64,000 nucleotides of DNA from Vicinamibacterales bacterium (GTDB taxonomy: Bacteria > Acidobacteriota > Vicinamibacteria > Vicinamibacterales > Fen-181), in the NCBI GenBank assembly GCA_036504215.1, contig DASXVO010000081.1:1-64000 (forward strand), read 5' to 3'. The notes under the pieces were generated by a model. It searched no databases. It had not been told where the DNA came from and saw nothing but the letters and a program-made list of their open reading frames with translations. Positions 53,880 through 61,836 of this stretch are shown here, one piece after another. A program made the translations under genes and the position numbers. Each line of letters begins with the position of its first letter. The first letter of the stretch is position 1.

Positions 53880-56618
53880 ATGGTCGAAGTCCACCGCACC
53901 GTTTGCCCGCGGAACTGCTACTGCACCTGCGGCATGCTCGTCACCGTCGACGACGGTCGAATGACGCGCATCGAGGGGGATCCGCTGAATCCGGCCACCG
54001 GCGGACACGTCTGCCTCAAAGGTCTCAGCTACGCGCGGCGTCTGACGACAGCACAGCGGTTGCTGCATCCGCTCCGGCGGACGAGCGGCGGCGACTTCGA
54101 ACGCGTCACGTGGACCGAGGCACTCGACGACATCGCCGCTCGACTCGGCCGGTTGCGCGATCGACGCGGACCGGAGTCGGTGCTCTACTACGACGGCTCT
54201 GGAAGCCACGGTGCGCTCAGCCGTTTATCGATGGCGTTCTGGCATCAGTTCGGAGGGTGCACGCTCGCCTACGGAGACCTCTGCTGGCCGGCGGGGCTCG
54301 AAGCCACACGGCTCACCTACGGCGCGAACCTCCACAACCACCCAAGGTCCACAATCGAGAGCCGCTTCATCCTGCTCTGGGGACACAACCCGGCCGAGAC
54401 CAACGTCCACCAGATGCGACTCATTCACGAGGCCCAGGAACGGGGTGCGACAATCGCGCTCGTCGACCCGCGGAGCACCGATACCTCGGACGCCGTGGAC
54501 ATCCACCTCCAACCACGACCGGGCACCGATGCTGCGCTCGCGCTTGGCGTCGCCAGGGTCATCGTGGATGCCGGGCTGCACGACCAGCGGTTTCTCGACG
54601 CGCATGCGGCAGGGGTGGACCGCTACCTCGCGCGCCTGGCGGAGTATCCGCTCGACCGCGTGGCCAGCATCACGGGCGTGCCAGCCGCTGCCATCGAGGA
54701 GCTTGCGCTCGCCCTTGCCCAAACAAAGCCTGCGCTGCTCATCGCGGGTTTCGGCCTTCAGCGGCATCACCGGGCGGGCCAGACGATGCGTGCGGTTGCG
54801 CTGCTGCCGGCGCTCACCGGAAACATCGGCGTACCGGGCGGAGGATGGCAGTACGCGAATCTCAACAGCCACTGCCTGGTCGATCCGCCCTTGCCACCCG
54901 AGCCCGAGGCAATCCGGCGCGCGTTTCCCATGTCGCGGCTCGGTCCCGGCCTGATGGCACTCGAAGCACCTCGTGTGGCGGCGGCCTGGATTGAGAAGGC
55001 GAACCCGGCCAGTCAGAACCCGCGCGCAAACCTCGTGAGGGACGCGCTCGCGAGCCTCGATCTCCTGGTTGTCGTCGATCAGTTCATGACCGACACTGCC
55101 CGTTTGGCGCACTACGTCCTGCCTGCCAAGACGATGTTCGAGGAAGAGGATCTCGTGACGGCGTACTGGCATCCGTACCTCCAACTTCGTACGAAGATCT
55201 TCGACCCGCCGGGTGATGTGAAGACGGAAACCGAGATCTGGCGGCTGTTGTGCGAACGGTTTGGCCTCGACACCAGCTACTTCCCGCGGGACGCCAGGGA
55301 GATCCGACGCCTGCTGGAGGGGATGCTGCCGGACACTCAGGACCGGCCGGGCACGTTGGACGCCGCTCGCAGTCCGATCGACGAACTCCAGCACGGCCCA
55401 TGGGACCCGACGGGCCGAGGCGACGTCGCGTTTGCGGACCTGAGCTTCGCCACCCCGTCCGGCAAGATCGAGTTCGCCTCGGAAGAGGCCGAGCGCCGGT
55501 GGGGCGTCGCGCCGGTGCCCGACTACGAGCCGCTGGACGAGGGGCACGAAGCCGCGAGCCTCACCCGATTTCCGCTTCAGTTGCTGTCGTGCAAGACACG
55601 CGACCGGATCCACTCGCAATTCGGCAACCTGGACTGGCTGCGCGAGGTCGAGCGACCACACCGGCTCGACATGCATCCGGACGATGCGCGGGGGCGTGGT
55701 CTGAATGACGGCGACCGCGCGGTGGTGTGGAACAGCCGCGGGCGCGTCGAACTCGTCGTGCGGCTCGATGAGGGCTTGCGGCCAGGCGTGGTGCACGTGC
55801 TCGAGGGCCGCTGCCACGACGGTGACCCGGACATCAACGTCCTGACCGATGCCGGCGTCACCGACATGAACCACGGGGCCACGTTCTACGAGTGCCTGGT
55901 CCAAGTCAGTCGGGGTGACGGGCATTCAGTCCCTTCGAACGCACCTGGCACCTCGCACTCAGTGTCTATCAGCGCACCTGGCACCTCGCACTCAGCACTT
56001 TCCAGCGCACCTGGCACTCAGCACGTAGCACCCAGCACTTTTCTCCTCGATCTCCACCGCTGCCTCGGCTGCGGCGCATGCGTGCTCGCGTGCCGGCTGG
56101 AGAATGGCTGGCCCTCGTCCGCACCCTGGCGGCGCGTGCTGCCGCTCAACCTGCGCCGCCGTCCCGGAGGTCCGACATACTTCTTCTCCGTCGCCTGCCA
56201 TCACTGCGATCGGCCGGCGTGCGTGACTGCGTGTCCGTCGGGTGCCTACGAGAAGCGTGCGGATGGCGTGGTCGTGCACCACGACAAGAAGTGTCTTGGC
56301 TGCCGCTACTGTGAGATGGCCTGTCCGTTCGGTGCGCCGCGTTACGATGCGGAACGAGGCGTGATGGCGAAGTGCGATCTGTGCCATCACCGTCTGGATG
56401 CCGGCGTGAAGCCTGCGTGTGTCGTTGCCTGTCCGACCGAGGCGCTGCGACTCGTGCAGCCGGGCCAGCCAGGGGAATCGATGGCGCCGGCAGGGGCGCC
56501 GGTGCCCGGTTTCGCCGATCCAGCCGGATGCAGGCCGAATCTCAGGTTCCTGATGCCGCGGGGCCGGCGCGCGTCGCTGCTGAAGGCGCTACGGTCTCGA
56601 CTGTCGACTCTCGACTGA
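53880..56618 (+). CDS. Fused molybdopterin oxidoreductase (DmsA-like) and 4Fe-4S protein (DmsB-like)
   Basis: A 912-residue protein. Residues 1-680 form a Mo/W-bisPGD oxidoreductase: RTVCPRNCYCTCGMLVTV and GGHVCLKG give a 4Fe-4S cluster site, followed by the dinucleotide-binding regions and a C-terminal cap (IHSQFGNLDWLREVE, FYECLVQVSR). Residues 722-912 are a DmsB-type ferredoxin (CLGCGACVLAC, CHHCDRPACVTACPSGAY, CLGCRYCEMACPFG, CDLCHHRLDAG...CVVACPTEAL). The roughly 40-residue joint is a repeat array. No Tat signal is seen, so the active site probably faces the cytoplasm. With the DmsC-like gene it would form a quinone-linked reductase or dehydrogenase; the substrate is unknown. Confidence 0.88.
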   Translation: MVEVHRTVCPRNCYCTCGMLVTVDDGRMTRIEGDPLNPATGGHVCLKGLSYARRLTTAQRLLHPLRRTSGGDFERVTWTEALDDIAARLGRLRDRRGPESVLYYDGSGSHGALSRLSMAFWHQFGGCTLAYGDLCWPAGLEATRLTYGANLHNHPRSTIESRFILLWGHNPAETNVHQMRLIHEAQERGATIALVDPRSTDTSDAVDIHLQPRPGTDAALALGVARVIVDAGLHDQRFLDAHAAGVDRYLARLAEYPLDRVASITGVPAAAIEELALALAQTKPALLIAGFGLQRHHRAGQTMRAVALLPALTGNIGVPGGGWQYANLNSHCLVDPPLPPEPEAIRRAFPMSRLGPGLMALEAPRVAAAWIEKANPASQNPRANLVRDALASLDLLVVVDQFMTDTARLAHYVLPAKTMFEEEDLVTAYWHPYLQLRTKIFDPPGDVKTETEIWRLLCERFGLDTSYFPRDAREIRRLLEGMLPDTQDRPGTLDAARSPIDELQHGPWDPTGRGDVAFADLSFATPSGKIEFASEEAERRWGVAPVPDYEPLDEGHEAASLTRFPLQLLSCKTRDRIHSQFGNLDWLREVERPHRLDMHPDDARGRGLNDGDRAVVWNSRGRVELVVRLDEGLRPGVVHVLEGRCHDGDPDINVLTDAGVTDMNHGATFYECLVQVSRGDGHSVPSNAPGTSHSVSISAPGTSHSALSSAPGTQHVAPSTFLLDLHRCLGCGACVLACRLENGWPSSAPWRRVLPLNLRRRPGGPTYFFSVACHHCDRPACVTACPSGAYEKRADGVVVHHDKKCLGCRYCEMACPFGAPRYDAERGVMAKCDLCHHRLDAGVKPACVVACPTEALRLVQPGQPGESMAPAGAPVPGFADPAGCRPNLRFLMPRGRRASLLKALRSRLSTLD
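55919..56041. repeat. Repeat array forming the joint of the fused oxidoreductase
   Basis: Units built on AGCGCACCTGGCACCTCGCA and CTCAGCACTT are repeated about four times with small changes. They are translated in frame as APGTSHSV-type peptides between the DmsA-like and DmsB-like parts. A related copy is at 43380-43434. All units keep the frame open. Confidence 0.85.
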
Positions 56619-56674
56619 CTTTGGACCCTGGGCCCTCGACTGACTTTCGACCCTTGACTCTCGACTTTCGACTG
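56596..56674. repeat. Short repeat of CGACTCTCGACTTT / CTCGACTGACTTT type after the oxidoreductase
   Basis: Near-tandem CTCGACTGACTTTGGACCCT and related units fill the gap between the fused oxidoreductase and the DmsC-like gene. It encodes the last residues (RLSTLD) and the stop of the oxidoreductase. No second copy is in the window. Confidence 0.75.
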
Positions 56675-56700
56675 CTAAGATGCCGTCGAGAGCAGTCATC

Positions 56701-57534
56701 ATGAACGACACTCGGTCGGCGCGCAGGACGGCGGCAACTCCTTTCCACGAGTGGCCGCTCGTGGTGTTCACGACGCTCGCCATCGTCGGCGCGGGACTGC
56801 TGGCCACGCCGCTTCTGGCTGCACTGGCTGCAGGTACGCCCGCACCGGCGTTTGCGGCGCTACCGTGGGGTGCACTGCTTCTCGGCGCCGGCCTCGTGGT
56901 GTCGCTGGCGCATCTCGGAAGGCCGCTTCGCGCACCGCTCGCAGCGCGACGTCTCGGCCGCAGCCGCCTCAGTGCGGAAATCGTCCTGGCCAGCCTCACG
57001 CTCATCGTCGGCATCGTCGCGGCGAGCCTGCCGTACGTCTCGCCGTTGCTCGACCTCTCGGCCGCCGTGCTGGCGCTGGCGTTCCTCGCCTCGCTCGGCC
57101 TGGTTTACAACCTGCCCGGCCAGCAGACGTGGCGGGGCGCAGTGGTGTGGATGCCGCTCAGCGCCGGAATCGGATTCGGCGCTGTGACGCTGTGCGGCAT
57201 GTGGGACGGTGCGATCGTCACCGTCGGTGGCATTGCGGCGATCGTGCTGGCGGCTGACACGGTCCTCTTCATCCTGAGGCGGTTCGCGCTCGTGTGGTCT
57301 TCCACTCCCATCGTGCCAGTGGATGCCGCACTGTTCGCCAACCGACAGTGGTTGCTCGCCGCGCGGTTCACCCTGGTGGACATCCTGCCGGGCCTGCTGC
57401 TGTTCGCCGACCTGCCCAGAGGCGCTGCCGGCCTGCTGGCCGTCGGCATCCTCCTCGACCGCCTGATGTTCTACGGCTTTGCCTCGCAGCAGACGACCGA
57501 GAGGGAGATTGCACAGGCGGAGGCGATGATCTGA
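56701..57534 (+). CDS. DmsC-like membrane anchor subunit
   Basis: A 277-residue protein with about eight TM helices, matching the DmsC/NrfD-type quinol-reacting anchors: FHEWPLVVFTTLAIVGAGLL at the start, SLAHLGRPLRAPLAARRLG, LGLVYNLPGQQTW and FTLVDILPGLLLFADL. It anchors the fused catalytic/electron-transfer protein and exchanges electrons with quinone. ATG 56701 is preferred over 56680, which lies at the end of a repeat. Confidence 0.87.
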   Translation: MNDTRSARRTAATPFHEWPLVVFTTLAIVGAGLLATPLLAALAAGTPAPAFAALPWGALLLGAGLVVSLAHLGRPLRAPLAARRLGRSRLSAEIVLASLTLIVGIVAASLPYVSPLLDLSAAVLALAFLASLGLVYNLPGQQTWRGAVVWMPLSAGIGFGAVTLCGMWDGAIVTVGGIAAIVLAADTVLFILRRFALVWSSTPIVPVDAALFANRQWLLAARFTLVDILPGLLLFADLPRGAAGLLAVGILLDRLMFYGFASQQTTEREIAQAEAMI

Positions 57535-57822
57535 GACGGCATTCACCTCACCAAACCAAGCACGTCACCGCGCCGGGCGTCGTCCTGCCTGCGATGAACC
57601 GCGACCAGTAGCCACAGTGGACCTGTCGCCGCGTTGCACGCTTTCCACCCGACCTGCACACTAATCGCTCGGCGCTCGACTCTGTCGGGCGCAGCGTGCG
57701 CGACAATTCCCTTCGGCAGCCGGCGACCGCCGCCTTGCCGCGGCACACCGAGGTTGCCGGCGCGACGGCGGAGGCGAGGAATCAGCCTTGCCCGACCGCG
57801 GCCGCCAGCGGCGAGGGTCACC

Positions 57823-58635
57823 ATGTGCTGCACCGATCCCCTCATCTCCTGCCTCAAGGCGTTCGGCTACTCGATCGTCCGGATGCCCACGAGCGATCTC
57901 GAGCCGCTGCAGTTGATGCTGCGGTCCGGCCGCGCGCTCGAGCGTCTCGGCGGCCTCGATGCCGTCCTCCTGACGGGCCGGCACGCCCGCGTTCCGCGGA
58001 TCACCCGAAACCGTCCAGCTGCCGCCGTCACGGGTCGTCGGACGGGACAGCTCGACGCCGGCGTCGGCCTGACATTGCTCGGCTCTGTCCTCGCGGCGAT
58101 GGGCGGTTCCACCGTGGGTGTCGAGGCGGCGTACCGGTCGGCGCGGTCGGTGACGTTCGAATTCCAGGACGTCTCCGAGGATGCCATCGCGGTCGTGGAC
58201 CTCGACCAGTACCTGGCCGACGCCCGCGTCAACCCGCGCGCGCACCACGTCGCCACGCTGCTCGACCGCGACGATCTCTATGTCACCACCGCCGTCGTGA
58301 AGAGCCCGGCGATCACCGTCAGGGCGCAGGATGACACCGGGATCGACCTGTCGGTGACGGTACCGGCTCTTCAGCAACTCATCGGGGGCCGCGTGACCAT
58401 CAGTCCGGCGGACGCCCGGACATCCGCACTCACGTATGCGGGAGTCGTCCCGCTCGCGTTCGGCTTCCGGGCGGTCCGCCTCTTCTACGACCACGGCCGC
58501 TACGGCGCCTTCAAGCCGCTCGCGGCTGGCGAGGCGGCGCTTGGACGTGGCGACGCGGCGCCGGAGTGGTTGGTGGACGAGCGCCCGTTTGTGACCCTCG
58601 AAAATCGTCGCGACGAGGCACAAAAGCAGTTGTGA
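57823..58635 (+). CDS. Candidate bacterial gasdermin (bGSDM-like pore-forming protein)
   Basis: A 270-residue protein, the bGSDM length. It begins M-C-C-T-D, so Cys2/Cys3 could take the lipid reported on bacterial gasdermins, then DPLISCLKAFGYSIVRMP. The body matches my recollection of the bGSDM pattern: LEPLQLMLRSGRALERLG, LDAGVGLTLLGSVLAAMGGS, SVTFEFQDVSEDAI, DDLYVTTAVVKSPAITV, TVPALQQLIGGRVTIS and SALTYAGVVPLAFGFRAVRL. The last 25-30 residues would be the inhibitory tail removed by a protease. No protease gene is adjacent. ATG 57823 has a GAGGG upstream. The call rests on pattern memory, with no search behind it. Confidence 0.6.
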   Translation: MCCTDPLISCLKAFGYSIVRMPTSDLEPLQLMLRSGRALERLGGLDAVLLTGRHARVPRITRNRPAAAVTGRRTGQLDAGVGLTLLGSVLAAMGGSTVGVEAAYRSARSVTFEFQDVSEDAIAVVDLDQYLADARVNPRAHHVATLLDRDDLYVTTAVVKSPAITVRAQDDTGIDLSVTVPALQQLIGGRVTISPADARTSALTYAGVVPLAFGFRAVRLFYDHGRYGAFKPLAAGEAALGRGDAAPEWLVDERPFVTLENRRDEAQKQL

Positions 58636-59011
58636 TCCGGTCGCGCGTTCGCTAGACTGCAAAAGATCTGGCTGTCCAGACGCTCGTGCAGCGGGCGGCC
58701 GGTGGGGATGGTACCCGTGAAAGGTGACATGGAACCCCCAAGTTGCGGTGATTCACTAGTTGACTCGGCCCGGGTCCAGCGCGCCGTTGCGCCGGGCCAC
58801 CGCTCGGAATCTGCCCTGAGACGTCGACCCTAGGTCCCCGCCCCAGGCACATTCCGACGCCGGGCCCCAAACCTGGCAGAAGGGAATGTGCCGATGATCG
58901 TCTCGATCTTCCAGCACAAGACCGTCCTCATTCGACTCGCGACCGATCCGCCGTCTAGACGCTCGCGTCTGACCCGAGGAGTCCGCTCATGAACCTTCGG
59001 AGGCGACGGCC
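58636..59011 (+). promoter_or_regulatory. Long leader with strong hairpins upstream of the NRAMP-type gene
   Basis: There is no gene in these 376 bases, but they can fold well. GGCACATTCC (58846-58855) and GGAATGTGCC (58883-58892) are perfectly complementary, and inside them GCCGGG pairs with CCTGGC. Just upstream, GGCCCGG...CCGGGCC encloses GCGC/GCGC (about 58769-58800). The layout could be a metal-responsive leader or a terminator for the preceding gene. I could not match it to the M-box or yybP-ykoY consensus. Confidence 0.45.
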
Positions 59012-60316
59012 GTGTTCTGGATCAGCAAAGCGTTTCACTACCTGAATCGATTCCGGCGAAGACTGCTCGTCTTCTTTGCCGTGCTCGGCCCGGGTATCGT
59101 CGTCATGGTGGCCGACAACGACGCCGGCGGCATCTCCACGTATGCCGTCACGGGGTCGAAGTTCGGCTTCTCGCTCCTGTTCATGTTCATCCTCCTGGTG
59201 CCGATGGCGTACTTCGTCCAGGAGATGACGGTGCGCCTGGGCGCTGTGACAAAGCGTGGCCACGCCGAGGCGATCTTCGAGGGCTTCGGCCCGTTCTGGG
59301 GCTGGTTCTCGCTCGCGGACCTCTTTGTCATCAACTGGCTGACGCTCGTCACCGAGTACATCGGCATGACCGCGGCGATGAGCCTGTTCGGCGTGCCGGC
59401 CTGGCTGACGGTCATCGTCGTCACGGGCATCCTGTTCGCGGTCGTGCTCTCGGGCGAGTATTGGACGTTCGAGAAGATCACGCTCTTCTTCTGTCTGTTC
59501 AACCTGGTGTACATCCCGGCGGCGATCTGGACGATGGAAACGCCCACCGCGCCAGCCTGGAGCAAGGTGCTCGAGGGATTCTACCGGCCGAATCTCACGT
59601 TCTCGACGGAGTTGCTGTTCATCCTGATGGCGAACATCGGGACCACGATTGCGCCGTGGCAGATCTTCTTCCAGCAGAGCGCCGTCGTGGACAAGGGGAT
59701 CGAAGTCAAGGACATCGGGTTCGGGAAGTGGGACACGCTGGTCGGCGCGATTCTCACGTGCGCCGTCGCGGTCTTCATCATCATCGCGACCGGAGCGGCC
59801 TTCTACTACCACCACCCGGCGATCGTCATCGAGGACGCGCGGCAGACGGCCGAGGCGCTGGCGCCGCTCCTGCCGGCGGGCGAAGGCAGATGGGCCCGGA
59901 CGCTGTTTGCGATCGGCCTGTTCGACGCCGGATTCCTCGGCGCACTGTGCATTTCGCTCTCGACGTCGTGGGCCGTCGGCGAGGTGTTCGGCTGGGCGCA
60001 CTCGCTGAACAACAGCGTGCGCGACGCGCCCTGGTTCTACATGCTCTACCTGCTGATCCTGCTGACGTCCGGAGCCGTCGTGCTCATCCCGAAGGCACCG
60101 CTCGTCACGATCACGATGTTCGTCCAGGTGGTGGCGGTCACGCTGCTGCCGTCCGCCCTCGTGTTCCTGCTGCTGCTGTTGAACGACAAGGATCACATGG
60201 GGGAGCAGGTCAACACCCGTTGGCAGAATTTCGCCAACGGCACCATCGTCGTCATCGTCGTCCTGATGTCCACCGTGTTGGGCATCACGACGTTGTTCCC
60301 GACGCTGTTCGGATAG
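59012..60316 (+). CDS. NRAMP-related divalent metal (probably Mg2+) transporter
   Basis: A 434-residue membrane protein with about eleven helices of the NRAMP/LeuT fold. TM1 reads VVMVADNDAGGISTYAVTG where classical NRAMPs have DPGN, and TM6 reads MANIGTTIAPWQIFFQQ where they have MPH. Loss of the methionine is a mark of NRAMP-related Mg2+ carriers rather than Mn/Fe importers. GTG start with GGAGG at 58999. Ten bases separate it from a gene with MgtE-type regulatory domains, which supports Mg2+. Confidence 0.85.
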   Translation: MFWISKAFHYLNRFRRRLLVFFAVLGPGIVVMVADNDAGGISTYAVTGSKFGFSLLFMFILLVPMAYFVQEMTVRLGAVTKRGHAEAIFEGFGPFWGWFSLADLFVINWLTLVTEYIGMTAAMSLFGVPAWLTVIVVTGILFAVVLSGEYWTFEKITLFFCLFNLVYIPAAIWTMETPTAPAWSKVLEGFYRPNLTFSTELLFILMANIGTTIAPWQIFFQQSAVVDKGIEVKDIGFGKWDTLVGAILTCAVAVFIIIATGAAFYYHHPAIVIEDARQTAEALAPLLPAGEGRWARTLFAIGLFDAGFLGALCISLSTSWAVGEVFGWAHSLNNSVRDAPWFYMLYLLILLTSGAVVLIPKAPLVTITMFVQVVAVTLLPSALVFLLLLLNDKDHMGEQVNTRWQNFANGTIVVIVVLMSTVLGITTLFPTLFG

Positions 60317-60326
60317 GGGGGGACAC

Positions 60327-61643
60327 ATGGTCACTCTGCCGAAGAACATCCAGCGAACACCCGAACCGAACCCCGGCAACGGGCACGGCAGCGTGCCTCC
60401 GCACGGCGGTGGCAGCGTCCATTTCCTCAATTTCTCCGAATTGCTGAAGCGGTCCGTGGTCGCCGGCTCCATCCGCGACCGGATCGGCAAGCTCACCGAC
60501 CTCGTCTTCGCGCAGGCGGAGCCGTTCCCGGAAGCGGCGGGCGTCTTCATCGACCACGGTTGGGGCAAGCCGAGCGAGTTCGTACCCTGGGACAAGGTCA
60601 TCAAGATCGAGGACGATGCGATCTTCGTGCAGTCCGCCGGAGGGCCGTATCCACCGTTCGTGGACCAGCCGGGCTGGATCCTGGTGGACAAGCACCTGAT
60701 GGGCCGGACGATCCTCGACATCGACGGACGGCGGATCGAGGTGGTGAACGACGTGCGGTTCCTCGAATCGCACGGCCGCCTGCTGCTGGTGGACGTGGAC
60801 CTCTCGTTCAACGGATTCCTGCGGCGCTGGGGCCTGGGCCGGGTGCGTGTGACGGGCGACAAGCTCGTGTCGTGGAAGTACGTCCAGCCGCTGTCGCTCG
60901 AGGACGCGATTCCAACCGACCGCCTCAAGCTCTCGGTGACACGCGGCCAACTGCAGGACCTCCCCGGCGAGGACCTCGCGGACGCGCTCGAGGAACTGTC
61001 GGGCAAGGAGCAGCAGGCGCTGTTCTCGGCCCTCGATCCCGAGAAGGCCGCCGAGACGCTGACCGAGGCCGAACCGCGCGCCCAGCGGCAGATCATCGAG
61101 GACCTGACGAGCGACCAGGGACGCGCCATCTTCGACAAGATGACCGTGCTGCAACTCGCCAACCTGTTCGCATCGCTGCCGCAGGAGAAGACGCGCGAGG
61201 TCAGCGCGTGGCTGGGCCCGGTCCGCGCGAAGGCGGTGCACAACCTGCTGTCGGAACGGGAGGCGACGGCCAAGGACATGGTGTCGACCGGCTACGTCGC
61301 CAAGCCGAGCAGCGCGAAGGTGGCGGATGTCCTGCGCGACATCCGGGCGGCGAAGCACGAGCCGCGCAGCTTGTCGTATCTCTATGTCGTCGCCGACGAG
61401 GCCCCGGTGCTGCAGGGGATCGTGGACCTGCGCGACCTGGTCCTCGCGGCCGACGATGTGCCGCTGTCGGAGATCATGATCTCACCCGTGGTCGCCGCCC
61501 AGGAAACCGATCAGCGCGACGACCTCGAGAAGATGTTCGAGAAGTACGGCTTCAGCATGATTCCGGTCGTTGACGAGCAGGACCGCCTGTTCGGCGTGAT
61601 CCGCTACAACGACATCATGAAGGGACCGGAGCTCAATACGTAG
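60327..61643 (+). CDS. PRC-barrel/MgtE-N/CBS regulatory protein
   Basis: A 438-residue soluble protein. Two PRC-barrel-like domains (about 35-200; AAGVFIDHG...GKPSEFVPWDKV, MGRTILDIDGRRIEVVNDV) precede an MgtE N-terminal helical domain (about 205-305; DLPGEDLADALEELSGKEQQ, AAETLTEAEPRAQRQIIEDL) and a CBS pair (about 310-435; AKDMVSTGYVAKP, YLYVVADEAPVLQGIVDLRD, GFSMIPVVDEQDRLFGVIRY). In MgtE these domains sense cytosolic Mg2+ and close the channel; here the TM part is absent and the partner is the NRAMP-type transporter. Confidence 0.9.
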   Translation: MVTLPKNIQRTPEPNPGNGHGSVPPHGGGSVHFLNFSELLKRSVVAGSIRDRIGKLTDLVFAQAEPFPEAAGVFIDHGWGKPSEFVPWDKVIKIEDDAIFVQSAGGPYPPFVDQPGWILVDKHLMGRTILDIDGRRIEVVNDVRFLESHGRLLLVDVDLSFNGFLRRWGLGRVRVTGDKLVSWKYVQPLSLEDAIPTDRLKLSVTRGQLQDLPGEDLADALEELSGKEQQALFSALDPEKAAETLTEAEPRAQRQIIEDLTSDQGRAIFDKMTVLQLANLFASLPQEKTREVSAWLGPVRAKAVHNLLSEREATAKDMVSTGYVAKPSSAKVADVLRDIRAAKHEPRSLSYLYVVADEAPVLQGIVDLRDLVLAADDVPLSEIMISPVVAAQETDQRDDLEKMFEKYGFSMIPVVDEQDRLFGVIRYNDIMKGPELNT

Positions 61644-61657
61644 ACGTCGAAGCGAGG

Positions 61658-61690
61658 GAGTCAGAAACCAGAAGGCAGAAATGAGATCGA
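61658..61690. repeat. Short AG-rich near-repeat (GTCAGAAACCAGAAGGCAGAA)
   Basis: GAGTCAGAAACCAGAAGGCA repeats the unit CAGAA three times with varied spacing. It sits just after the regulatory gene, like the other dispersed repeats at gene ends. It is too short to be certain. Confidence 0.35.
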
Positions 61691-61714
61691 AGAAGTGAGA
61701 ACGCGGAGGACCAG

Positions 61715-61825
61715 ATGCCCCGGGTGAAGCTCTCGAGAACCGCGCGGATACTGATGTACATCTTGCAGGCGTACGTCGTCGCGCTGTTCGTGTTGATTCT
61801 CGTGCGGTTCCTGAAGGTCCTGTGA
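61715..61825 (+). CDS. 36-residue single-pass membrane peptide
   Basis: ATG at 61715 is preceded by GGAGG at 61705-61709 with ideal spacing. The product MPRVKLSRTARILMYILQAY continues VVALFVLILVRFLKVL, a single TM helix with basic residues at both ends. It follows the NRAMP/MgtE-regulator genes by about 70 bases and could be a small subunit or modulator of that transporter, in the manner of other short transporter-associated peptides. No family is recognised. Confidence 0.6.
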   Translation: MPRVKLSRTARILMYILQAYVVALFVLILVRFLKVL

Positions 61826-61836
61826 CGCGCCCCTCA

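Noticed and set aside
57661-58662. 333-codon minus-strand frame opposite the gasdermin candidate
   Set aside because: It is Arg/Glu/Asp-rich with no recognisable features, whereas the plus-strand frame is coherent with a start site and hydrophobic pattern.
58636-59011. M-box or yybP-ykoY riboswitch upstream of the NRAMP gene
   Set aside because: Hairpins are strong, but I could not line up the conserved loops of either class; kept only as an unclassified structured leader.
58955-61279. 774-codon minus-strand frame opposite the NRAMP and MgtE-regulator genes
   Set aside because: It spans two well-supported genes on the other strand and reads as low-complexity charged sequence.
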